Shown here: in pieces, positions 34,186-43,836 of the stretch | Layout of the letters: the number at the start of each line of letters is the position of its first letter | Numbering within the stretch: the first letter of the stretch is position 1 | Origin: Prevotella sp. UBA2711 | Lineage (GTDB): Bacteria; Bacteroidota; Bacteroidia; Bacteroidales; Bacteroidaceae | Assembly: GCA_002354095.1 (NCBI GenBank) | Contig: DEKX01000019.1 | Location: 47,130 to 111,129 of the forward strand | DNA length: 64,000 nucleotides | Direction of reading: 5' to 3' | The notes under the pieces: generated by a model | Database searches by the model: none | Seen by the model: the letters and a program-made list of their open reading frames with translations, nothing else | What the model was told of the DNA's origin: nothing | Translations under genes and position numbers: made by a program

Positions 34186-35583
34186 TTATTTCGTTAAGTA
34201 ATTGATAGCGTTCTTTGTCATGGTGGCTACATTCTTGTGGAAGTTCTCCACATAGCCAGCCTCGAAGGTGTAAGAGTACCAGTCGTAGCAACCGGAACCG
34301 ATACAGATGACACCACCCTTGCCATCGTGGGCAGGATATTCCCAGGCAACGATAGCACCGTCGCCGCCAACACCGAGAATCTTACCGCCAGTGCGAGCCT
34401 CCCAAGCGGCATGGTCGGGATAGTCGCCCCAGTCAGTGCCTATGTGATACTGGGCAGTAGAGTTGGTGATGTGGTAACCGGCATCGGTAGTGTAAACATG
34501 ACCTGGCTGATCGCCTTCGATGAGTCCCTGGAACATAGCATGACCGGTCTGACCGTCCCAGATGCGGAATTCCCATGGTCCGCCACAGAGCTCAGCCTTG
34601 TCTTCGTCCTGTCCCCAACAGTTGTTAGGAGTGGTCCACTCGTCGTCGCCGGTAACCCCGATGAACGAAGCCAGGTTGGTAGCATAGCGAGTGAGGAACA
34701 GGGCACCGCCATTCTCGTAGAACTGGCGAATCTCGTTCTTAGCCTCCAGAGCCTCAGGAGCATTACTTACGAACTGATCGTGGCCATCCACGCCACCATC
34801 CTTATGGTAGTGCCACCACATGATCTTACACTCAGAGAGGTCGATGGTACCGGCATGCAGGTCGGCAAATGAAGCGTAGAGGGTTCCCTCGATGTTGCTC
34901 ATCATCCACTTGCAGGCCTCCTTGGCTTCGGGATCGAGATCGTCCATCGAAGGAGCAGCCCCGATGAAGAGCGCCTTGGCCTTGTCAATGGCTACCACTG
35001 TCACAGTGTAGGTGGTCTCAGCGGTATTGTTCGTCACGGTGTAGGTGACAGGCTGAGAGAAGTCCTGTGCGATGCCTGTTGCAGGCGTGATAGTAGCATT
35101 GGCACTGTATTCGATAGTCGGTACGATGCTGGTGACATCAACAGATGCAGGTACATAGATGGTAATCGTCTTAGCATTCTGGTCGATGGTGCCTTGATAG
35201 ATGTCGTTGGCAATGAACTGGTAGATGCGAGCCTCGTCGCGCAGCACTTTGATAGTCCAGTCGAGTACGACATCGCCATTGGTGATGTGTAGCACTTTGG
35301 CAGCATTCATACTAAGTGTCTGTCCCAAGCTGATGTTGGCAGCTGCCCCGTTAGAGATGGTGAGCGTGGTCACCTTCATGGCTGAAGTGTCATAAACTTC
35401 AGGAAGGCGAACGGTGATGGTACGTGTGGTGAGGTCGATAGTACCCTCATAGCCATCGAGTGCAAAAGCCTCCACCATGCAGTCGCCGCTGAGTCGCAGG
35501 TCGCTGGTATGGTCGTCGCTGCATGCCGTGAAGCCCAGCACGATGAGCAGTGCACCTAATATATTGAATATTTTCGTTTTCAT
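34186..35583 (-). CDS. DUF4960-like lipoprotein, SusE/F position
   Basis: A 465-residue lipoprotein (GFTAC, Cys21, then SDDH). Two Ig-like strand-rich domains (about 30-200, with GTIDLTTRTITVRLPE and GTIDQNAKTITIYVPA as a repeated unit) precede a C-terminal domain of about 260 residues with SECKIMWWHYHKDGG and FYENGGALFLTRYATNLA that resembles DUF4960. Directly follows susD by 39 bases, the usual place for a surface glycan-binding protein in a polysaccharide locus. Probable role: holding fructan at the cell surface. Confidence 0.8.
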   Translation of the reverse strand: MKTKIFNILGALLIVLGFTACSDDHTSDLRLSGDCMVEAFALDGYEGTIDLTTRTITVRLPEVYDTSAMKVTTLTISNGAAANISLGQTLSMNAAKVLHITNGDVVLDWTIKVLRDEARIYQFIANDIYQGTIDQNAKTITIYVPASVDVTSIVPTIEYSANATITPATGIAQDFSQPVTYTVTNNTAETTYTVTVVAIDKAKALFIGAAPSMDDLDPEAKEACKWMMSNIEGTLYASFADLHAGTIDLSECKIMWWHYHKDGGVDGHDQFVSNAPEALEAKNEIRQFYENGGALFLTRYATNLASFIGVTGDDEWTTPNNCWGQDEDKAELCGGPWEFRIWDGQTGHAMFQGLIEGDQPGHVYTTDAGYHITNSTAQYHIGTDWGDYPDHAAWEARTGGKILGVGGDGAIVAWEYPAHDGKGGVICIGSGCYDWYSYTFEAGYVENFHKNVATMTKNAINYLTK

Positions 35584-35622
35584 ATATCTATAATCTTTAA
35601 TCTATTAACTCTAAACTTTCAA

Positions 35623-37350
35623 TTACCAGTTGCCAATATTCTGAGTGTAGTGTCCGTTAGAGGCGGAAAGTTGCTGGAAGGGGATGGGCAGATACTCACT
35701 CTTGTTAGGAGTGAAGTGAGCCTCGCCATAGAAGGCGTTGTTGTCCATTTCCTCAGCATAATACTTATTGATAACGGTAGCTGCATCGCCCCAGCGCACT
35801 AGGTCGAAGAAACGCTCGGCCTCCATAGCCAGTTCCAGACGGCGCTCCATCTTGACAATCTTGACGGCTTCGTCCTTAGAGTAAGTCCCCTTATAGTTGG
35901 CGCAATACATCTTGACACCGTAGGCGTTCTGATAGTTGGAAATCATCTGTGTGCTGCCAGCGGCACGGGTGCGCACCTGATTAACCAAAGCGATAGCCTG
36001 ATCGGTGTTGCCCAACTGTGCGTAAGCCTCTGCACGCATCAAGAGTACATCGGCATAGCGGAATACGATACGGTTCATGGAGCTGGCCCAGTAAGAACCC
36101 TTAATGAGGTATTCACCAATGAGGTCGGGATCGACATTCTGCTTCAGTGTGACGTAATATCCATAACCACCGTTCGAACGGCTCCAGATGCTGGTCTTGT
36201 CCATCATAAATTTCTTGTTGAACATATAGGGCAGTCCGGGCATACCGACTGTCAAGAACAGACGTGGGTCGGCATTGTCGGCAGTCATGTCGTAGTCCTT
36301 CTGGTTGTAGGTATCGAGCAGAGGCAGACCGTCGTCGCCAGTGTGGAAAGCATTCACGAGGTTCTGTGATGGCTTGTAGAAGTCGGTACCACCATCGGTT
36401 GCTCCAGGAATGTTGGGTGGAATCAGTCCGTAGCTCCAGTTCAAGTTACCGTAGGTGGAACCGTCGTTGCGTGAATACTGGATAGCCCAGATGCTCTCGA
36501 TGCCGTTTTCATACTGCTCCTCGGGGCGGAAATTGTTGTGCATGTCGCGCTCCAAATCGTAGTTGGCATAGAGTGAAGGATTGGTGAACTCGATAACCTT
36601 CTCCAAATCCTGCTGGTTGATAGAAGTAATCTGATGCGTCTTGGCATCGTCCTGACGGTATGCCTTGTAGAGATAAACCTTAGCCAGGAAGGCTGCAGCG
36701 GCAGCCTTGGTGGGGCGACCCTTGTCTGCCTGAGTCACAGGCAGTGTGTTGTAGGCCTCCATCAGGTCGTTGATGATCAGTTGCCATCCTTCGTCGTTAG
36801 TATATTCCGTATTCGACAGCTCATTGTACTCCTGATAGCTCAGATTCTCGTTCACCACGAAAGGAATGTTCTTGAACAGACGCTTCAACAGGAAATGAGC
36901 ATAGGCGCGCAGAAACTTCATCTCTGCCAGGCGCTGGCTCTTCATCTGATAGCTGTCATCGGTGGTGTTGAGCAGTGCGATGGCACTGTTTACACGCGAG
37001 AGTGAATTATAAAGACGAACCCAGATGTCGTTGAGGTTCCAGTTGGTGGTGAGTACACCCTGTTCAACCTCTAACTGATGGAATACATCACCGTCGCTCG
37101 TACCCGAACCGCCTTTGTAGGCATCGTCGGAACGTACGTCGAAGTTCCACATCGAGAACGATGAGTTGATATCCTCGGCAGTGGTGAAGATGGCATAGGC
37201 AGAAACTACCATGGCCTCAGCATTTTCAGGGGTCTTGGCCTGCTCATCGCTCAGCGTACCCTGTGGGGTGTGCTCATCCAGAAATTTGTCGCAGGCTGTG
37301 AATGTGCATGCAATGCTGATGGCACAGATGATATATAATAGCTTTTTCAT
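35623..37350 (-). CDS. SusD/RagB family lipoprotein (first locus)
   Basis: A 575-residue outer-membrane lipoprotein (TFTAC signal, then DKFLDEHTPQG). The start is taken at the MKKLLYIICA Met, 13 bases after the SusC stop, because the frame upstream overlaps susC. TPR-like helical family core with SRVNSAIALLN, RFFDLVRWGDA and the final YLPIPFQQL. It forms a lid on the SusC-type porin at 37364 and binds oligosaccharides; the context points to fructan. Confidence 0.95.
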   Translation of the reverse strand: MKKLLYIICAISIACTFTACDKFLDEHTPQGTLSDEQAKTPENAEAMVVSAYAIFTTAEDINSSFSMWNFDVRSDDAYKGGSGTSDGDVFHQLEVEQGVLTTNWNLNDIWVRLYNSLSRVNSAIALLNTTDDSYQMKSQRLAEMKFLRAYAHFLLKRLFKNIPFVVNENLSYQEYNELSNTEYTNDEGWQLIINDLMEAYNTLPVTQADKGRPTKAAAAAFLAKVYLYKAYRQDDAKTHQITSINQQDLEKVIEFTNPSLYANYDLERDMHNNFRPEEQYENGIESIWAIQYSRNDGSTYGNLNWSYGLIPPNIPGATDGGTDFYKPSQNLVNAFHTGDDGLPLLDTYNQKDYDMTADNADPRLFLTVGMPGLPYMFNKKFMMDKTSIWSRSNGGYGYYVTLKQNVDPDLIGEYLIKGSYWASSMNRIVFRYADVLLMRAEAYAQLGNTDQAIALVNQVRTRAAGSTQMISNYQNAYGVKMYCANYKGTYSKDEAVKIVKMERRLELAMEAERFFDLVRWGDAATVINKYYAEEMDNNAFYGEAHFTPNKSEYLPIPFQQLSASNGHYTQNIGNW

Positions 37351-37363
37351 ATTGCGCTTTGAT

Positions 37364-40300
37364 TTAGAATGAAACATTGAGACCAAACGTTACGTTGAGA
37401 GGAATAGGATAGCCGAAGTTGGCATTCTCAGGATCAACGCCCGTGAACTTCTTGCTCTTGATGGTCAGCAGGTTCTGGGCTGAGAGATAAAGGCGCAGGC
37501 GTGACAGATGAATCTTGTCGCAGATGCTCTTGGGGAAGTTATAACCCAACTGAAGAGTGCGCAACTTAGCGTATGAACCATTCTCGACGAAATAGGTAGA
37601 GACACGTTTCTCGTTATTGTTATCCATCGTGCTGATGGCTGGGATGTTGGATCCCATGTTATTGGGGCTCCAGGCATCGAGTAGGCGACGGCCCTTGTTC
37701 AGGTTCGAGATGTTCAGACCACTCCAGAGGTCGGTTTGTTTCTTCAGGTCGCTGATGACGTCAACACCCTGCACACCCTGCCAGAACATGGTGAGGTCGA
37801 AGCTCTTATATTGCAAATAGATATTGAGACCCCATGTGAAATCGGGTACTGGTGAGTAGATCCAGTCTTGGTCTTTCTCGTTGATGACACCGTCGTTGTT
37901 CAAATCCTTCCAACGGATGCGCCCCAGACCGGCACCATCCTGCTGAGCATGGTTGTCGATTTCTGCCTGACTCTTGAAGATACCGTCATAGACATAACCC
38001 ACCTGAGCACCCATCGGATGACCGATAACGCTCTTCACACCGTTACCGCCGAAGGTTCCGTTGGCAGCCAATGTTTCAGGAATCTTGGTAATTTCGTTAC
38101 GATAGGTACCGATGTTTCCGGCAATGTCGTAAGAGAAAGCACCAATCTCGCCACGATAGCCGAGGTTGAGCTCGATACCCTTGTTGAGCATCTCGCCGGC
38201 ATTGATCCACTGACTGGAGCCCTCACCCATCACACCGATACCAGGCATGAACACCAGAATATCCTTGGTCTTCTTGTAATACCACTCGAATGAACCATAG
38301 AGGGCATTGCGGAAGAAACCGAAGTCGAAACCGAGGTTGGTCTGTGTGGTGGTCTCCCACTTCAAATCGTCGTTACCCAACTGGTTACGTTTGAAACCGC
38401 TGGGCAGCTGCTGACCACCATTGGTGCCTTGAATGTCGTAGCTGGTACCATAGCTCTGGCCGCCGAAGCCTGCCTCACCATAGTTACTCTCGAAAATAGT
38501 GTAGCGTGCGATGTTGTCAATCTCCTGGTTACCAGTCTGACCCCATGAGGCGCGCAGCTTCAGGTTGTCAATCCATGTGACATCTTTCAGGAACTTCTCC
38601 TGATTGATGCGCCAACCAGCAGAGATAGAGGGGAATGTACCGTAGCGGTGGTTCTTACCGAAGCGGCTGGAACCGTCGTGACGGATTGTGAACGAAGCCA
38701 TATACTTGTCATCGTAGGTATAGTTCACTTTACCGAAGAATGATACCAGTGTGAAACCACCGCCATTACCATAGGCCTCTGCCTCACCGACACCTGCGTT
38801 GGGCCACATATAGTCTGGGTTTAGTATGGCATAGTCGTATTTCTTGCCACTGATCCATTTGTCGTCCTCGCGGTTAATCTCCATACCCACCATGGCATCG
38901 CCACGATGTTTGCCAATCTCCAGGTTGTAGGTGGCAATGGCGTTCCACATCCACTTGGTCCAGTGCTCCTGCTTTCCTTCTACGGCATTGATGGGGTTGG
39001 CGACCGTACCCTCTGTGACAGGATAGGTGAAGATACGCTGTTCCTTCTGACTGTAGTCCAAACCGAAGGTAGAACGGATATGGAAGTCCTTCAGAGGATT
39101 AATGTCGATATAGGCATCGCCAAACAAGCGCCAGTAGGTGTAACGGTTGTCGGCATTACGGTCGAGACGTGCCATTGGGTTCTCGCGGTCGGGATAACCA
39201 CCTACGGGACCGGCATAGTCACCATTGATGGTGCGGATGGGCAGCGAGGGGTTGAACTGCAGTACATTCTCGAGGAAACCGCCAGGAGCAGCCACCTCGC
39301 TGGTGCGGTTAAGGGTGAAGTGCTCACCTACGGTAATCACGTCGAGGTCCTTGATCTTCAGCAATTTGAATTCGGTATTCATACGAGCAGAGATACGGTT
39401 GAAGTCTGACTGCTTGATGATACCCTTGTTGCCATAGTAACCAACGGAGAAGAACGAAGAGCTCTTCTCAGAACCACTGCTCAGTGATACGTTATACTGC
39501 TGGATGACACCTGTACGAGTAGTCTCTTTAAACCAATCTGTATCGGCTGCAGGAGTGGTACCTGCCACGTCGAGATACTTGTTCATGGTGATGCCATTCA
39601 GTGTGGGAACGCCCTGTGAGTTGTAACCCCAGTCGTAGCGATAACCCAAACCATTCTGGTTGGGGTCGAGCCCGTCGTTGACATATCCCTGCCACATCAC
39701 CTGACCGAACTCCTTGGCATTGAGCACATCCATCTTGTGGGCGTAGGTCTGTACAGACACGCTGGCATCGAAGTCAATCTTGATCTTGCCTTCCTTGCCT
39801 TTTTTGGTAGTGATGATGATTACACCATTGGCAGCACGGCTACCATAGATAGAGGCTGAGGCAGCATCCTTCAACACCTGAATAGACTCGATGTCGTTAC
39901 CATTCAACTCGTGCATACCAGCCTTGGTGGGCACACCGTCGATGATGTAAAGCGGGTCGTTGTTGTTCAGTGTACCGATACCACGAATGCGGACGGTGGC
40001 ACTACCAGAGGGAGCACCATCGGCCGAAATGTTCATACCTGGCACACGACCCTGCATGGCTTTGATGGGGTTGTTCTCGTTCTGCTTGGCCAATTCACCA
40101 ACACTGACTACCGATACGGCACCCGTCAGGTCGGCCTTGCGCTGGGTGGTATAACCTGTCACCACCACTTCGTTGAGCGAGAAAGCGTCGTCCTGCATCA
40201 CCACCTTCATGCCGTTGGCAGCAGGGAGCTCTTGTGTCTGATAGCCGATGTAGGTGAACACGAGTGTTTTCCCAGCATCAACCTTCAACTTGAAGTTACC

Positions 40301-40468
40301 GTCGAAATCAGTAACGGTACCATTCGATGTTCCTTTCTCCATGACGGTAGCACCGATGACAGGTTCGCCTGTGGCATCGGTGACGTTACCAGCAATCTCC
40401 TGCGCGTACATTATAGTACATAGCAGCATGGAGAGGAAACTCAAAGTGATTCTTTTCGCTTGTTTCAT
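37364..40468 (-). CDS. SusC/RagA TonB-dependent outer-membrane transporter (first locus)
   Basis: A 1034-residue protein. Signal peptide, then a carboxypeptidase D regulatory-like domain (GNVTDATGEPVIGATVMEKG) and the NEVVVTGY TonB-box region. A plug domain with DPLYIIDGVP and VLKDAASASIYGSRAANGVI and a beta-barrel ending in NVTFGLNVSF follow. The first 100 residues and the leader RNA are nearly the same as in the SusC at 45724, so the two loci arose by duplication. It imports glycan fragments across the outer membrane together with the SusD at 35623. Confidence 0.97.
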   Translation of the reverse strand: MKQAKRITLSFLSMLLCTIMYAQEIAGNVTDATGEPVIGATVMEKGTSNGTVTDFDGNFKLKVDAGKTLVFTYIGYQTQELPAANGMKVVMQDDAFSLNEVVVTGYTTQRKADLTGAVSVVSVGELAKQNENNPIKAMQGRVPGMNISADGAPSGSATVRIRGIGTLNNNDPLYIIDGVPTKAGMHELNGNDIESIQVLKDAASASIYGSRAANGVIIITTKKGKEGKIKIDFDASVSVQTYAHKMDVLNAKEFGQVMWQGYVNDGLDPNQNGLGYRYDWGYNSQGVPTLNGITMNKYLDVAGTTPAADTDWFKETTRTGVIQQYNVSLSSGSEKSSSFFSVGYYGNKGIIKQSDFNRISARMNTEFKLLKIKDLDVITVGEHFTLNRTSEVAAPGGFLENVLQFNPSLPIRTINGDYAGPVGGYPDRENPMARLDRNADNRYTYWRLFGDAYIDINPLKDFHIRSTFGLDYSQKEQRIFTYPVTEGTVANPINAVEGKQEHWTKWMWNAIATYNLEIGKHRGDAMVGMEINREDDKWISGKKYDYAILNPDYMWPNAGVGEAEAYGNGGGFTLVSFFGKVNYTYDDKYMASFTIRHDGSSRFGKNHRYGTFPSISAGWRINQEKFLKDVTWIDNLKLRASWGQTGNQEIDNIARYTIFESNYGEAGFGGQSYGTSYDIQGTNGGQQLPSGFKRNQLGNDDLKWETTTQTNLGFDFGFFRNALYGSFEWYYKKTKDILVFMPGIGVMGEGSSQWINAGEMLNKGIELNLGYRGEIGAFSYDIAGNIGTYRNEITKIPETLAANGTFGGNGVKSVIGHPMGAQVGYVYDGIFKSQAEIDNHAQQDGAGLGRIRWKDLNNDGVINEKDQDWIYSPVPDFTWGLNIYLQYKSFDLTMFWQGVQGVDVISDLKKQTDLWSGLNISNLNKGRRLLDAWSPNNMGSNIPAISTMDNNNEKRVSTYFVENGSYAKLRTLQLGYNFPKSICDKIHLSRLRLYLSAQNLLTIKSKKFTGVDPENANFGYPIPLNVTFGLNVSF

Positions 40469-40511
40469 TTGCTTGTAATTATTGGTTAGTACTCTTGAAA
40501 ATTAAACTGTC

Positions 40512-40520
40512 GCAAAAGTA
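40512..40520 (-). promoter_or_regulatory. -7 box (TACTTTTGC) for the first SusC operon
   Basis: The minus strand reads TACTTTTGC, 43 bases before the SusC ATG. The leader 40469-40505 is almost identical to 48787-48823 at the second SusC. Confidence 0.8.
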
Positions 40521-40530
40521 CTATAAAAAT

Positions 40531-40560
40531 ATGCGAGCGATTAGAAAAAATCGTTCGCAT
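40531..40560 (-). terminator. Hairpin between regulator 1 and the SusC promoter
   Basis: Twelve-base arms ATGCGAGCGATT / AATCGTTCGCAT with one G-U pair, followed on the minus strand by ATTTTTAT. It could end the regulator transcript. It also covers the -33 zone of the SusC promoter, so a regulatory role is equally possible. Confidence 0.55.
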
Positions 40561-40601
40561 ACTAAAAATAATGTTTCATGGAACAAATGTTGACTATTAT
40601 G

Positions 40602-42155
40602 TCAATTCTGTTCACTTTGCCCGTCCTGTCGCAAGTCCATGGGGTATTTGCCGTATTGTTGCTTGAAACATTTCGAAAAATAACCTGGGGTGCCGAAGCC
40701 TACCTCGTAGGCTATCTCCTGAACGGTCTTGGTGGTAGTGCAGAGTAATGCGTAGCCTTGTTGCAGACGCATCGTACGGAGCAATTCGACCGGTGTCAGA
40801 CCTGTAATAGACTTGACTCGGCGATACAGTTGTACACGGCTCAGTCCCATCGACTCCCCCAAGTCATCCACCTTCAGATTGGCATTGCCCATTTTCTGGC
40901 GAATAGCCTCCTTCAGCTGTTCGGCGAAGATGACGTCCTGCGAGCGTGGCGTAGGCATGTCCTGCTCGGCAATCTCTAACAGCGAGCGCTTGGGGTGCTG
41001 TGCCACATGGGTGTATAGCTGTGTCTCTTCCTCGTTGAGGGCTTGGCGTTGGCGAATGGCCCGACGGGTCTGCCAATAGGCATATAGCAGGGCACCTATG
41101 GCTATGATGAGCATGGCGATGAGGATGATACTGCCGATGAGCATCTTGTGCTGCACGTTGTAAAGTCCTAAATAGTCCTCCAGCTTGTCTTGTATGGTGA
41201 CGAGGTCTTTGTTCTGCTGAAGCAGTTTCTTGGTGGTCGTTGCTATTGGCCATACGTTTTCCTTCACCACTAAGATGCCGTCCAGCGTGTTCTGACGCTT
41301 ATAGGGCTTGCCGGTCAGGATGTTGATGGCCAGTTTGATGATTTCAGCACCCCCCGTGGGATAGACATAGCTCGCCAACTGATGACCTAACTGCACATAT
41401 TCCAATCCTTCGCCTGGCATGCCGTCGATGCCGAAAATCTTGATGCGGTCTTCTGTTTTGGTCTCGGCAACGGCACGATAGACTCCTGTAGCCATACCGT
41501 CGTTATGGCAAAACACGATATCGGGCAGATGACCCGTATGTATCTGTTCCAATGCGATGCGGTATGGGGTGTCGGAACTCCAGTCGCCTTCACGACAGAC
41601 ATATTCCACCTCGTCGTGCCCCTGCATGGCCTGTGCAAAACCCTTGTGGCGCTCTTGGGCAGGCGAACTGCTCATCAGGGCTGTAATCTCCATGATGAAG
41701 GGCTTATGGTCTTTGATGCCGTGAGCCACGTCAAGGACATTGACACCGATGGCACGTCCCGCCTCCACATTGCTTCCTCCGATAAAGGCGGTATAACTAT
41801 TTTCGTCAACTGTGCGGTCGAAACAGATGACGGGTATGCCACGTGCTTTGATGCGAGCAAGCGCCTCGCCAGTAGGCTCTGCCTCGTTGGGAGCTACCAC
41901 CAGCAGGTCGATGCCGGCATCTGCCATGCTGTCGATTTGCTGGATTTGCCGTTTGGTGTCATCGTAAGCACAGACGATGGAAACCTTCACATCGTGGTCA
42001 TAAAGATGCTGGGCAGCCAGCATCTCGTTGTTGATTTTGTCGCGCCATGCGCCACCAGAGCATTGCGATACACCTATTTTATATATCTTCTTGCTGTCAG
42101 AGCAAGAAGTGAGCAGCAGGAGCAGTGCGAAAAGCATCCAGATGTTTTTCCTCAT
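40602..42155 (-). CDS. Transmembrane one-component regulator: sugar-binding domain + AraC HTH (regulator 1)
   Basis: A 517-residue protein. Lipoprotein-type signal (LLTSC, Cys18), then a type I periplasmic binding domain of the Peripla_BP_4 group (about 25-310; YKIGVSQCSGGAWRDKINNEM, IDLLVVAPNEAEP, AFIGGSNVEAG, CHNDGMATG, FGIDGMPGEG). One membrane helix (338-361), a linker of ~50 residues and an AraC-type HTH domain (415-505; GLSRVQLYRRVKSITG and EIAYEVGFGTPGYFSKCFKQQYG) follow. No histidine kinase or receiver domain is present, unlike the hybrid two-component fructan regulator of Bacteroides. It lies just upstream of the first SusC, so it probably senses fructose or fructan and controls that operon. 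Start chosen at MRKNIW to fit the signal peptide. Confidence 0.9.
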   Translation of the reverse strand: MRKNIWMLFALLLLLTSCSDSKKIYKIGVSQCSGGAWRDKINNEMLAAQHLYDHDVKVSIVCAYDDTKRQIQQIDSMADAGIDLLVVAPNEAEPTGEALARIKARGIPVICFDRTVDENSYTAFIGGSNVEAGRAIGVNVLDVAHGIKDHKPFIMEITALMSSSPAQERHKGFAQAMQGHDEVEYVCREGDWSSDTPYRIALEQIHTGHLPDIVFCHNDGMATGVYRAVAETKTEDRIKIFGIDGMPGEGLEYVQLGHQLASYVYPTGGAEIIKLAINILTGKPYKRQNTLDGILVVKENVWPIATTTKKLLQQNKDLVTIQDKLEDYLGLYNVQHKMLIGSIILIAMLIIAIGALLYAYWQTRRAIRQRQALNEEETQLYTHVAQHPKRSLLEIAEQDMPTPRSQDVIFAEQLKEAIRQKMGNANLKVDDLGESMGLSRVQLYRRVKSITGLTPVELLRTMRLQQGYALLCTTTKTVQEIAYEVGFGTPGYFSKCFKQQYGKYPMDLRQDGQSEQN

Positions 42156-42181
42156 GTGAGCTGATAATTTTGTTTTGCACT

Positions 42182-42190
42182 GCAAAGATA
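42182..42190 (-). promoter_or_regulatory. -7 box (TATCTTTGC) for regulator 1
   Basis: The minus strand reads TATCTTTGC, 26 bases upstream of the ATG at 42155. Upstream of it are direct repeats at 42223-42263. Confidence 0.75.
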
Positions 42191-42222
42191 ATAAAAAATC
42201 GTTTTCCGCTATCATTTAAGGA

Positions 42223-42263
42223 AAAAAATTGCTACCATTAAGAGAAAAAATTGCTACCATTAA
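42223..42263. promoter_or_regulatory. 22-bp-spaced direct repeats upstream of the regulator 1 promoter
   Basis: AAAAAATTGCTACCATTAA occurs at 42223-42241 and again at 42245-42263, exactly 22 bases apart. A weaker third copy lies at about 42205-42219. They sit upstream of the -33 region, as expected for direct-repeat sites of AraC-family activators. Confidence 0.6.
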
Positions 42264-42271
42264 TAGTAGCA

Positions 42272-42304
42272 AAAAAAAAGCCCAAGGAAATTCTTCCCTG
42301 GGCT
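42272..42304 (-). terminator. Terminator of the second fructan locus (after GH32)
   Basis: On the minus strand an 11-base stem (AGCCCAGGGAA / TTCCTTGGGCT, one mismatch) is followed by a run of nine T. It is placed after the end of the GH32 gene at 42353. Confidence 0.9.
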
Positions 42305-42352
42305 CTCGTGTTTTTATTGGTTATATTCTGAATAGCAATCTTTTACCTTATC

Positions 42353-43819
42353 TTACCATATACTTTTTAGTTGCCATGCGTTCAATTCCATTTTTGTACC
42401 CTTACGGAGTGCAAATGTCTCTATACCGGTTTGCGTTTCGGAAGGGAATGTCTGGAGCGTAAACACATCTTTTCCGTCGTTGGCGAAAATCTCGATACAG
42501 CTTTTGTCAACAAAGATATGTAAGCGTAGCTGTGAGTCTTGTGGATCAACCTGTGAATGCGTCATGCGGCTGAACTTGGCGATGTCGGCATCAGTCGTAT
42601 GGGTACGGTCTATGACTAAATTGTGTGAATCAGTATCGTAACTGACAACCACTTTACGTCCTTCACCTACGCAGATATTCAGTCCGAAGGTATTGGAAAC
42701 ATCAGTAGAAAACGTGGCATCCAGTTCATAGACATTCTGCGAAGGTTCGAAACGATGAAGTTTATGAGTGCCAATAGGGAGTACCCCCGAAATGCCGACT
42801 GTTTTTGTGCGTAGCGTTTGCAGTGCTTTCAATGGCTGTTGTGTCATACGCAATCCTTCTGGATAAGTTTTCAACTCCAATTGACGGGGAATCGACCAGA
42901 ATCCCTTTCCGTATGTGGAAGGCTGTTGTTGCGCATAGTCCCAAGTGGCAACCCACCCTAAAGAGAGCACTTCCCTTTGGGTACCATCGTAGTCGCGGAA
43001 GACTCTTGACGCATAGTAGTCTAATCCTTTATCGACATATAATGGAGTTGTAGGGTGGTTGTCAATGAGTTTGAAGGTTTTTCCGTCAAAATCACCGATG
43101 AAGTACTGTTCCTGTGCCCAATTGACGGAAACAACAAGAACCCACTTGCGGTTGTTCCAGTCTCCGTCAATAGGGAGCTGGAACAAATCAGGACATTCCC
43201 ATGATTTTTCACTGTCGCCTGAGGGACCAAAATCACTTGTCCATGTCCAGTGCTTCAAATCGTCGGACTCATAGAACTTGACTTTTTTCTCCAATGCCTT
43301 TGCAACTACCATGACCCATTTGTCAGTAGTTTCGCTCCAAAAGACTGTGGGGTCGCGAAATTCAGTACTCCAAATGTCTAAGACGGGATTACCGTCGTAA
43401 TGGTGGAAAGTCTTTCCGTCATGGCTGAATGCTATGCCTTGCGATTGTTTTTTTGAATCACGGTCAAAGAGTGTAAAAGCGGCAATATAGGCATTTTCTC
43501 CATATCCTGCTGTGTTGTGCTTGTCAATGAGTGCCGAACCAGTGAAGCAGGCAGTATTGGCAGGGATGTCCTGCATGACATTGTGAGACACCTCTTGGTA
43601 GTGTACTAAATCGGTAGATTCAACTTTCCCCCACCAATACATATGATATTTGCCCTGATAGTAGAGCAACCCGCTGGGATCGCCAATCCATGATTTCTTT
43701 GGACTGAAGTGATACTGTGGGCGGTATTTTTCCTGATAGGCGGTATTATTGGCGGTTTGTCCAAAGATGGCTGATATTCCGAAAAGAAATAATGTGCTTA
43801 AAATGATTCTTTCTTTCAT
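42353..43819 (-). CDS. GH32 fructosidase with altered WIGDPSG motif
   Basis: A 488-residue exported enzyme (signal ending IFGQT). The propeller shows SWIGDPSG with nucleophile Asp47 (the usual motif is WMNDPNG), FRDPTVFW (Asp156) and WECPDLF (Glu208), then a C-terminal beta-sandwich. Unlike the GH32 at 26650 it lacks the extra N-terminal domain. The Asn-to-Gly and Asn-to-Ser changes next to the nucleophile may alter substrate fit. Last gene of the second SusC/SusD operon, after an intercistronic hairpin. Confidence 0.93.
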   Translation of the reverse strand: MKERIILSTLFLFGISAIFGQTANNTAYQEKYRPQYHFSPKKSWIGDPSGLLYYQGKYHMYWWGKVESTDLVHYQEVSHNVMQDIPANTACFTGSALIDKHNTAGYGENAYIAAFTLFDRDSKKQSQGIAFSHDGKTFHHYDGNPVLDIWSTEFRDPTVFWSETTDKWVMVVAKALEKKVKFYESDDLKHWTWTSDFGPSGDSEKSWECPDLFQLPIDGDWNNRKWVLVVSVNWAQEQYFIGDFDGKTFKLIDNHPTTPLYVDKGLDYYASRVFRDYDGTQREVLSLGWVATWDYAQQQPSTYGKGFWSIPRQLELKTYPEGLRMTQQPLKALQTLRTKTVGISGVLPIGTHKLHRFEPSQNVYELDATFSTDVSNTFGLNICVGEGRKVVVSYDTDSHNLVIDRTHTTDADIAKFSRMTHSQVDPQDSQLRLHIFVDKSCIEIFANDGKDVFTLQTFPSETQTGIETFALRKGTKMELNAWQLKSIW

Positions 43820-43836
43820 GTCTTGGTAGTTTTAAG

